From contig DNUI01000243.1 of the NCBI GenBank assembly GCA_003508565.1, positions 1 through 7,256 on the forward strand: a DNA stretch of 7,256 bases, written 5' to 3'. The notes beneath the pieces were generated by a model. The model ran no database searches. It was not told the origin of the DNA and saw nothing but the letters and a program-made list of their open reading frames with translations. The DNA comes from Syntrophaceae bacterium. Lineage in GTDB: Bacteria > Desulfobacterota > Syntrophia > Syntrophales > UBA2185. The first letter of the stretch is position 1. Each line of letters opens with the position of its first letter. Position numbers and translations under genes: made by a program. Shown here in pieces: positions 1-6,203 of this stretch.

Positions 1-399
1 AGGAGAGCCAGGTAGATTCACGATCAGAGAGTTGCCTCTAATACCGACGACGGCGCGTGATATCATTGCGTGTGGTGTTAGTACAGCGCTTTCCCGTCGC
101 ATCGCTTCAGCCATACCCGGTATTTCTTTATCTATAACTTCGAGTGTTGCATCTGGTGTTACGTCTCTGGGACTCACACCGGTGCCACCTGTGGTTATAA
201 TTAGAGCAAGGGTCTTTTTATCAGCATAATCAATCAAAGTATCGCAAATTATTTCTTTCTCATCTGGGATTATTTTGGAATGGGCGATAACAACATTTAT
301 ATCCTTCAACAACGTGATAATTTCCTTACCACTTAAATCCTCGCGCTCCCCACGGGAACCTTTATCGCTAATGGTTATAACACCCGCGTAAATGACCAT
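1..399 (-). CDS. mogA: Molybdopterin adenylyltransferase, MogA type (3'-truncated by window edge)
   Basis: The first 133 residues of a MoaB/Mog-domain protein are visible; the gene continues past the left edge. MogA activates molybdopterin with ATP to give adenylyl-molybdopterin, the step before molybdate insertion, in the cytoplasm. Visible hallmarks are an N-terminal strand with ISDKGSRG (residues 10-17), PDE (45-47), the glycine loop TTGGTG (69-74), SPRDVTPDAT (76-85), PGMAEAMR (94-101) and the closing SLIVNLPGSP (124-133). D46 and D79 match the two aspartates important in E. coli MogA. The DVTPDAT form and the PDE motif favour MogA over MoaB, but the two families are close. The ATG directly follows two stop codons of the upstream EF-G-like gene. 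An AAAGGAAC ribosome-binding site lies inside the end of that gene, so the two are almost certainly co-transcribed and perhaps translationally coupled. Confidence 0.85.
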   Translation of the reverse strand, partial: MVIYAGVITISDKGSRGEREDLSGKEIITLLKDINVVIAHSKIIPDEKEIICDTLIDYADKKTLALIITTGGTGVSPRDVTPDATLEVIDKEIPGMAEAMRRESAVLTPHAMISRAVVGIRGNSLIVNLPGSP

Positions 400-402
400 T
401 TA

Positions 403-2478
403 TTATTGTTCCTTTTTCGACTCGGCAATCACCTTCTCAGCGATGAATGAAGGAACCTCTTCGTAATGAGAGTGTTCATATGTGAATGTCCCTCTGCCGC
501 TGGTCATAGAGCGAAGATCAGGTGCGTATCTGAGAATTTCTGCAAGAGGCACCTGGCCTTTTATGATTCTGTTTACCCCTTTTGATTCCATTCCAAGGAC
601 TTTACCGCGCCGCCCGTTCAGATCGCCGATGACATCACCCATATACTCATCTGGTATCTCAATGTCGATATTGACGATGGGTTCGAGAAGAACCGGCTGA
701 CACGCAAGAACACCTTTTTTGAAGCCAAGAGAACCAGCTATTTTAAAAGCCATTTCAGATGAGTCAACCGTGTGGTAAGATCCGTCTACTAATGAAACTT
801 TGACATCAACAACAGGGTATCCGGCGACAACACCTTCCCCCATTGCTTCGACAATTCCCTTTTCCACTGCAGGCCGATACTGTTGCGGAATAACACCGCC
901 GACAATTTTATCCACAAAGTCAAAACCCCCACCTCTCGGCAATGGTTCAATATCGAGCCAGCAATCACCGAATTGCCCGCGACCGCCGGACTGTTTCTTA
1001 TATTTGCCCTGAACATTTGTTTTTCCCTTGATTGTTTCCTTATAGGGCACTTTAGGAGTTTTTAAGGTTACTTCCACACCGAATTTCCGCTTCATTTTTT
1101 CTACGGAAACTTCGATATGAACCTGTCCCATGCCGGATAGGATCATTTCCTTAGTCTGTTCATCCCGGTGAAAGGTCAGAGTAGGATCTTCCTCTATTAT
1201 CCTATTGATTGATGAAACGATCTTTTCCTCATCTCCCCTGCTCTTGGGAGTGACAGCAAAGGACATGATGGGCGGCGGAGGTATAACCTTTTCAAAAACA
1301 ATAGGAGATTTTTCATTGCATATCGTATCACCCGTCACGGTTTCTTTTAATTTAGCCACTGCAGCAATATCACCAGGCACGAGAGATTCAACTGATTTCT
1401 GATTTTTACCCTCCAGGAAAAATATATTTCCAAACCTTTCTGTGATCTTGCGCTTTGAATTATAAAATGTTGAATCAGCGCTGACCGTTCCAGAAAAAGT
1501 TCGAAATAATGTTAATCTACCGGCGTACGGATCAGCAATGGTCTTAAAGACTATCGCGGAGAAAGGGTCAGATTCCTCAGGATTTCTTATCTCCGTGTCG
1601 TCTGTGCCTAGTTTTTTTCCAGTGACCGGACCACGATCTAAAGGAGAGGGCAGAACGTTTACAATTAAATCAATTAAGGGTGTAATACCAATGTTCTTCA
1701 ATGCAGAACCGCATACGACAGGAATGAGAGTGCCGGCAATTACACTTTTCCTGAGACCTGCCTTCAGCTCATCATCACTAAGTTCTCCTGTGTCAAGGTA
1801 TTTATCCATCAACGCATCATCGGATTCCGCGATGTCTTCAACCATATTCTCCCGGAATTTTTCAACGGTGTCTACCATATCTGACGGTATGCCTGTCGCT
1901 TTGTACGTTCCCTTCAGGTTATCGAAGATCAAGGCTTTTTTTTGAATAAGGTCAACTACCCCCTTAAAAGAATCCTCTGCGCCGATGGGAATGAATAGAG
2001 GTGTTGCCTTTTTGCCAAGACGGTTCATGATACTTTCGATGCTTTTTCCAAAATCAGCTCTTTCGCGGTCCATTCTGTTGATAAACATGATGCGGGGAAG
2101 CTTGAACTCATTGGCGTATTCCCAGACCTTTTCGGTTTGAAATTCAACACCACCTACGGCATCAATAACTATTATTATACCATCTGCAATACGTAGACAA
2201 TTTCTCGTATCGTATGCAAAATTGGAATCCCCCGGTGTGTCAAGAATAGTAATTTTGTGTTTTTCCCATTCAAAGAAATTCGTGGCGGCACTAATTGAGA
2301 TACGCCGTTTCTGTTCTTCCGGCTCAAAATCCATGCTGGAAGTACCTTCGTCAACCCTTCCTGGGCGATCTGTTTTGCCGGCGTTGTAAAGTAGAGACTC
2401 ACATAGAGACGTCTTTCCGGTTGCCCCGTGCCCTACAATTGCCACATTTCTTAACACATTAGATTCAAATTTTGCCAT
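403..2478 (-). CDS. fusA2: Elongation factor G-like translational GTPase (EF-G paralogue)
   Basis: A full-length (691 aa) five-domain protein of the EF-G family. The G domain has a P-loop GHGATGKT (16-23), a switch I ending RRISIS (58-63), G3 DTPGDSNF (80-87), G4 NRMD (134-137) and G5 GSA (257-259). Domain II begins near 303, domain III near 404, and domain IV has GKYKKQSGGRGQFGD (491-505) and SYHTVDSS (567-574) with the conserved loop histidine H569. Domain V follows (about 597-680). Canonical EF-G reads AHIDAGKT, RGITI, DTPGH and NKMD, so this belongs to the divergent EF-G-like group represented by Thermus EF-G-2 and mycobacterial FusA2. The position of the catalytic G3 histidine is D84. 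Canonical EF-G genes usually sit in the str operon with rpsL, rpsG and tuf; none are here, which also points to a paralogue. The start is supported by AAAGGAG five bases upstream. Ribosome binding is likely by family; a role in translocation, recycling or a stress state cannot be decided from sequence. Confidence 0.95.
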   Translation of the reverse strand: MAKFESNVLRNVAIVGHGATGKTSLCESLLYNAGKTDRPGRVDEGTSSMDFEPEEQKRRISISAATNFFEWEKHKITILDTPGDSNFAYDTRNCLRIADGIIIVIDAVGGVEFQTEKVWEYANEFKLPRIMFINRMDRERADFGKSIESIMNRLGKKATPLFIPIGAEDSFKGVVDLIQKKALIFDNLKGTYKATGIPSDMVDTVEKFRENMVEDIAESDDALMDKYLDTGELSDDELKAGLRKSVIAGTLIPVVCGSALKNIGITPLIDLIVNVLPSPLDRGPVTGKKLGTDDTEIRNPEESDPFSAIVFKTIADPYAGRLTLFRTFSGTVSADSTFYNSKRKITERFGNIFFLEGKNQKSVESLVPGDIAAVAKLKETVTGDTICNEKSPIVFEKVIPPPPIMSFAVTPKSRGDEEKIVSSINRIIEEDPTLTFHRDEQTKEMILSGMGQVHIEVSVEKMKRKFGVEVTLKTPKVPYKETIKGKTNVQGKYKKQSGGRGQFGDCWLDIEPLPRGGGFDFVDKIVGGVIPQQYRPAVEKGIVEAMGEGVVAGYPVVDVKVSLVDGSYHTVDSSEMAFKIAGSLGFKKGVLACQPVLLEPIVNIDIEIPDEYMGDVIGDLNGRRGKVLGMESKGVNRIIKGQVPLAEILRYAPDLRSMTSGRGTFTYEHSHYEEVPSFIAEKVIAESKKEQ

Positions 2479-2528
2479 GGGAACTCCTTTCTACGATTAC
2501 CAGTAACAAGTATTCTTCATGTTCGCGG

Positions 2529-2563
2529 TGTGTAGCTTATTACTCCCTGCAAAGTCAAGTCAA
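2529..2563 (-). promoter_or_regulatory. Candidate promoter for the EF-G-like gene and mogA
   Basis: Reading the minus strand, two overlapping TTGACT hexamers (2563-2558 and 2558-2553) each match the sigma-70 -35 consensus at five of six positions. The -10 is poor: TAATAA (2542-2537) lies 15 bases after the first hexamer, and TACACA (2534-2529) lies 18 bases after the second. The location, about 50-60 bp upstream of the start codon and its strong AAAGGAG site (2490-2484), fits a promoter, but the -10 assignment is weak. Confidence 0.4.
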
Positions 2564-2597
2564 TTTTCTGTAAAGTAAAGAAACTCTCCTTGACTTT
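2551..2597. repeat. Perfect 9-bp inverted repeat spanning the divergent -35 elements
   Basis: AAAGTCAAG (2551-2559) and CTTGACTTT (2589-2597) are exact reverse complements separated by 29 bp. Each arm contains the TTGACT -35 hexamer of one of the divergent promoters. The symmetry may come only from both promoters using the same -35 sequence with similar flanks, or it may be a binding site shared by both genes. Confidence 0.6.
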
Positions 2598-2619
2598 TGG
2601 TATGATGACAGCATAGAAT
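2590..2619 (+). promoter_or_regulatory. Sigma-70-type promoter for the M23 peptidase gene
   Basis: TTGACT (2590-2595) and TAGAAT (2614-2619) each match the consensus hexamers at five of six positions with an 18-bp spacer, placing the transcript start near 2626, about 30 bp ahead of the start codon. An alternative -10-like TATGAT (2601-2606) has no acceptable -35 partner. This is the best promoter-like sequence in the window and probably drives the peptidase gene and, by read-through, secA and argJ. Confidence 0.6.
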
Positions 2620-2657
2620 TACGGTTCACTCATGTTAGGATATTAAAAGGAATATAG

Positions 2658-3563
2658 ATGTCTCAAAATTTTTATACCTTCCTGATAATTCCCAAGAGAA
2701 AAAGTTCTGTAAGGAAATTTATACTTTCAAGTAGTCTTTTAAAGGGCCTTGCATGTTGTGCGGTAATTATTCTCCTGTCTTCCATGTATACATATTATGA
2801 TTATATTAAAATAAAAAGAGAAAGAATTGATCTGGAAAGATTAAGAAAACAAACGATAGAACAGAAAGTGGAAATCGACGCCTTGGTTGAAAAAGTTAAC
2901 ATTTTTTCTATGAAAATGGATGAACTCAATCAGCTCGATAAAAATATAAGGACAATGGCAAATGTTGAAGATAATCGCTATAAAGGACAACTTCTTGGTA
3001 TCGGTGGTTCAAGTAATGAAGAAATGAGGTTTAAATCGGGTACCGGGGCAGATCAAAAGATTATAATAGCAAAAATTCATCATAACGTTGATCAACTCAC
3101 AAAAGATGCAAATGAACAGGAAAAAAGTTTTAATGAATTACTGAAGTATTTGAAAAAGCAGAGATCCATAATTGCTGCTACACCATCTATGTGGCCTGTT
3201 CAAGGATGGGTTACATCAGAGTTTGGCTACAGAGCATCACCTATCAGCGGAGTGAGGGATTTTCATAAAGGAATTGATATAGCAGCGCAAGCGGGTGTAC
3301 AGGTAACAGCACCTGCTGATGGCATAGTGAGCGAGGTATTTTTTGATCGAGAGATGGGGAATGCTGTGAAAATAGATCATGGATACGGTATGTCGACTTT
3401 GTACTGCCACCTTTTAAGAAGTGTCCTAACTCAAGGGGCTATTGTGAAGAGGGGAGATCTGATCGGTTATGTCGGAAATACAGGTCGCAGCACAGGTTAT
3501 CATCTTCATTACTCTGTGTTCTTGAACGGTGTGCCGATAAATCCCAGACGGTATTTGAATTAA
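2658..3563 (+). CDS. Membrane-anchored M23 (LytM-type) zinc endopeptidase
   Basis: A 301-residue protein predicted to cut peptide cross-links of peptidoglycan on the outer face of the inner membrane. A short basic cytoplasmic tail (1-23, containing IIPKRKSSVRK) precedes one hydrophobic segment (about 24-47) that serves as uncleaved signal-anchor. Then come a charged, heptad-like coiled-coil region (about 52-100), a linker with a second helical stretch (about 135-170), and the M23 domain (about 180-301). All catalytic positions are present: zinc ligands H203 and D207 (HKGID) and H284 in the HLH motif, plus catalytic histidines H251 (LYCHL) and H282. An intact site argues for an active enzyme rather than an EnvC/NlpD-type activator with a degenerate domain. 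The start is supported by AAGGA six bases upstream of the ATG. It is the first gene of the plus-strand cluster, 94 bp before secA. The substrate bond and the cellular process served are not readable from sequence. Confidence 0.92.
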   Translation: MSQNFYTFLIIPKRKSSVRKFILSSSLLKGLACCAVIILLSSMYTYYDYIKIKRERIDLERLRKQTIEQKVEIDALVEKVNIFSMKMDELNQLDKNIRTMANVEDNRYKGQLLGIGGSSNEEMRFKSGTGADQKIIIAKIHHNVDQLTKDANEQEKSFNELLKYLKKQRSIIAATPSMWPVQGWVTSEFGYRASPISGVRDFHKGIDIAAQAGVQVTAPADGIVSEVFFDREMGNAVKIDHGYGMSTLYCHLLRSVLTQGAIVKRGDLIGYVGNTGRSTGYHLHYSVFLNGVPINPRRYLN

Positions 3564-3569
3564 TTTCAG

Positions 3570-3627
3570 TTCCCGGTCCTAAACAAAAGATCGAGAGATT
3601 ACACTTAGAGACATCACAATTCCCGGT
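3570..3627 (+). repeat. Direct repeat TTCCCGGT flanking the secA leader
   Basis: The 8-mer TTCCCGGT occurs at 3570-3577 and again at 3620-3627, the second copy forming the 5' arm of the hairpin before secA. The 3' arm (ACCGG, 3632-3636) could therefore pair with either copy, giving two mutually exclusive RNA folds. The repeat is real; any regulatory meaning is inferred. Confidence 0.4.
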
Positions 3628-3645
3628 ATTTACCGGTTTTTTTTT
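3623..3645 (+). terminator. Intrinsic-terminator-like hairpin between the M23 gene and secA
   Basis: CCGGTA (3623-3628) and TACCGG (3631-3636) form a short GC-rich stem with a minimal loop (in practice 5 bp plus a 4-nt loop), followed immediately by nine T's (3637-3645). This is the layout of a Rho-independent terminator, though the stem is short, so termination is probably partial. It lies about 60 bp after the peptidase stop codon and ends 12 nt before the secA ATG, with the secA ribosome-binding site (AGAGG, 3646-3650) directly abutting the T tract. It may act as an attenuator that lowers secA expression relative to the peptidase gene. Confidence 0.6.
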
Positions 3646-3657
3646 AGAGGTTGGAAA

Positions 3658-6174
3658 ATGCTTTCTTCACTTTTAGAAAAGGTAATTGGCAATAAAAATG
3701 ATCGAGAATTAAAGCGATTGTCTTTTATCCTTGAAGAAATAAATAATCTTGAATCAGCCATTGCAACCTTAAGCGATGGAGAACTGAGAGCAAAAACATC
3801 ATATTTCAAGGAGAAATTAAAAAATGGTTCTGAAGTTGATGATTTACTGATCGAAGCATTTGCTGTTGTAAGAGAGGCTGCCAGACGAACATTGCTCATG
3901 AGACCATTTGATGTTCAAATAATCGGGGGTTTGGTGCTTCACGAAGGGATGATCGCCGAGATGAAAACGGGAGAGGGGAAAACCCTTGCGGCAACCATGC
4001 CACTTTATTTAAACGCTCTTACAGGAGAAGGATGTCATTTGGTTACAGTAAATGATTATCTGGCAAAGAGAGATGCTGAGTGGATGGGCCCCATTTATAA
4101 ATTCCTCGGCCTCACTGTCGGTGTCATTGTTCATGGCATGGATGATCACGAAAGAAGGGATGCATATCGGGCGGACATAACTTATGGCACAAATAATGAG
4201 TTTGGTTTCGACTACCTCCGCGATAATATGAAGTTCAGCCTTGATGATTATGTGCAGCGCGACTTTAACTATGCCATTGTTGATGAGGTAGACAGTATCC
4301 TCATTGATGAAGCGAGAACTCCGCTCATAATTTCGGGCCCATCGGAAGAGTCTACGGATAAGTACTATAGAATCAACCAGGTAATACCAAAACTGAGAAG
4401 AGACAAGGATTACACTATTGATGAAAAGAGCCGTACCGTTGTTTTAACGGAAGAGGGTGTCGCACATGTGGAGAATTATCTGAAAGTTCAGAATCTCTTT
4501 GAACCAAGAAACATGGAGATCCTTCATCATGTTAACCAGGCGCTGAAAGCGCATGCGCTTTTTAAGCGTGATGTGGATTATCTGGTCAAAGAAGGCAAAG
4601 TCATAATCGTTGACGAATTTACGGGGAGGGTCATGCCGGGAAGACGGTATAGTGATGGTTTGCATCAAGCCCTGGAAGCCAAGGAGAAGGTAACGATAGA
4701 GAGAGAAAACCAGACACTTGCGTCAATAACTTTCCAAAACTACTTTAGGATGTATAAGAAACTGGCCGGCATGACAGGAACAGCCGATACAGAAGCGGCT
4801 GAATTTAAGAAGATTTACAACCTCGACGTTGTGGTAATTCCGACAAATATGCCGATGATTAGATTGGACAATCCCGATATAATTTACAAAACAGAAGCGG
4901 AAAAGTTTAATGCCGTTATTGATGAGATTAAAGCACTGTACAAGCAAAAAAGACCTATCCTTGTTGGTACGATATCCATTGAAAAATCTGAACTCTTAAG
5001 CAGATATCTTTCACGAACCGGAATCAAACATCATGTTCTGAACGCGAAGCATCATGAGAAAGAGGCGGAAATCATTGCCCAGGCGGGGCAGCCTGGCATG
5101 GTAACGATATCGACAAATATGGCTGGTCGAGGTACTGATATAAAGCTCGGTGATGGAGTAGCGGAGCTCGGAGGATTGCATATCCTCGGTACGGAAAGGC
5201 ATGAAAGCCGTCGCATCGACAACCAGCTCAGGGGGAGATCTGGACGCCAGGGAGACATGGGCTCTTCGCGGTTTTATCTTGCGCTCGAGGACGATCTTCT
5301 CAGAATATTTGGTGCAGAAAGAATTTCATCCATTATGGACCGGATCGGCATGGAAGAGAATCAGCCGATCGAGCATAAGCTCATTTCCAAGGCCATAGAG
5401 AATGCTCAAAAAAGGGTGGAATCCCATAATTTCGATATTCGTAAGCACCTCCTCGAATTTGATGACGTAATGAATAGGCAGAGGCAGGTTATTTATGAAC
5501 AAAGAAAGAGGGTGCTGAAAGGGGAGGATTTATCAGTTGATATCGATGAAATGCTGGAAGAGATTGTGGAAGAACTGATCCCGGAATATATGGACGAGAA
5601 GTCTCATCCTGAGGAATGGAACCTCAAGGGTCTCGATGATCGCATATTTAGACAATTTTCCCTCCGAATGAATCTCGCTGAGAGAATTGACAATACAGGA
5701 ACAGAAGGCATAAAGGAAACTGTCATTTCGGGAGTAAAAAAGCTGCTTCAAAGTAAAGAGCATGAATATGGTAAACCACTTATGGACTATCTCATGAAAG
5801 TCATCATGTTGCAGTCTATTGATACACATTGGAAGGACCATCTTCTCAGTATGGATCACCTGAAGGAGGGTATCGGTCTCAGAGGATATGGTCAGAAGGA
5901 TCCCGTCAGGGAATATCAGAAAGAGGGTTATGAAATGTTTATGGATATGATCCATCGAGTTAAAGAAGATACCCTCGAAAAGTTATGTATCGTAAGGATC
6001 CAGCGTGAGGAAGAGATTGATGAGATGCAGGAGAGGGCCAGCCGTGAGTATGTGCTGAGCCGTGGGGAAGAAATGGCTCAGTCATCTACTGTGAAAAAAG
6101 ATGCTAAAAAAGTTGGAAGAAATGATCCCTGCCCGTGCGGGAGCGGAAAAAAGTACAAGAAGTGTTGCGGATAA
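3658..6174 (+). CDS. secA: Preprotein translocase ATPase SecA
   Basis: A complete 838-residue SecA, the cytoplasmic motor that uses ATP to push unfolded preproteins through the SecYEG channel. Domains in order: nucleotide-binding domain 1 with Walker A TGEGKT (104-109) and Walker B VDEVD (208-212); the preprotein cross-linking domain (about 221-365); the return to domain 1 with GMTGTADTEA (371-380); nucleotide-binding domain 2 with STNMAGRGTDI (485-495) and QLRGRSGRQGD (523-533); the helical scaffold/wing region with HWKDHL and LRGYGQKDP (about 724-749); and a short C-terminal linker ending in a zinc motif (C825, C827, C836, C837). The zinc motif ends Cys-Cys where E. coli has Cys-His, and suggests SecB or lipid/ribosome contact. 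It is about 60 residues shorter than E. coli SecA (901), mainly in the C-terminal linker. AGAGG lies seven bases before the ATG. No SecM-like arrest peptide precedes it; a terminator-like hairpin does. Confidence 0.99.
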   Translation: MLSSLLEKVIGNKNDRELKRLSFILEEINNLESAIATLSDGELRAKTSYFKEKLKNGSEVDDLLIEAFAVVREAARRTLLMRPFDVQIIGGLVLHEGMIAEMKTGEGKTLAATMPLYLNALTGEGCHLVTVNDYLAKRDAEWMGPIYKFLGLTVGVIVHGMDDHERRDAYRADITYGTNNEFGFDYLRDNMKFSLDDYVQRDFNYAIVDEVDSILIDEARTPLIISGPSEESTDKYYRINQVIPKLRRDKDYTIDEKSRTVVLTEEGVAHVENYLKVQNLFEPRNMEILHHVNQALKAHALFKRDVDYLVKEGKVIIVDEFTGRVMPGRRYSDGLHQALEAKEKVTIERENQTLASITFQNYFRMYKKLAGMTGTADTEAAEFKKIYNLDVVVIPTNMPMIRLDNPDIIYKTEAEKFNAVIDEIKALYKQKRPILVGTISIEKSELLSRYLSRTGIKHHVLNAKHHEKEAEIIAQAGQPGMVTISTNMAGRGTDIKLGDGVAELGGLHILGTERHESRRIDNQLRGRSGRQGDMGSSRFYLALEDDLLRIFGAERISSIMDRIGMEENQPIEHKLISKAIENAQKRVESHNFDIRKHLLEFDDVMNRQRQVIYEQRKRVLKGEDLSVDIDEMLEEIVEELIPEYMDEKSHPEEWNLKGLDDRIFRQFSLRMNLAERIDNTGTEGIKETVISGVKKLLQSKEHEYGKPLMDYLMKVIMLQSIDTHWKDHLLSMDHLKEGIGLRGYGQKDPVREYQKEGYEMFMDMIHRVKEDTLEKLCIVRIQREEEIDEMQERASREYVLSRGEEMAQSSTVKKDAKKVGRNDPCPCGSGKKYKKCCG

Positions 6175-6203
6175 ATTATGTTGTGGGAGATTATACATAT
6201 ATT

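Noticed and set aside
32..229. 65-codon plus-strand open frame at the left end
   Set aside because: It is antisense to the conserved TTGGTG and DVTPDAT motifs of the mogA-type gene.
1538..1945. 135-codon plus-strand open frame inside the EF-G-like gene
   Set aside because: It is antisense to domain I/II coding sequence of a clearly conserved protein, has no ribosome-binding site of note and encodes no recognisable domain.
2602..2646. Tiny leader ORFs upstream of the M23 gene (ATG at 2602 and 2632, four sense codons each)
   Set aside because: The first overlaps the promoter and is probably not transcribed; the second has no ribosome-binding site. Both are expected by chance.
2748..2763. Possible lipobox in the M23 protein (GLACC, residues 30-34)
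   Set aside because: Neither cysteine has the required context: C33 has Gly at -3 and C34 has Cys at -1. The segment is better read as a plain signal anchor.
3500..3657. SecM-like arrest peptide controlling secA
   Set aside because: The peptidase C-terminus lacks a known arrest motif, and the spacer has no ATG or GTG before the secA start that could open a small ORF.
5533..5955. 140-codon minus-strand open frame inside secA
   Set aside because: Antisense shadow of the conserved SecA scaffold region; no recognisable protein features.
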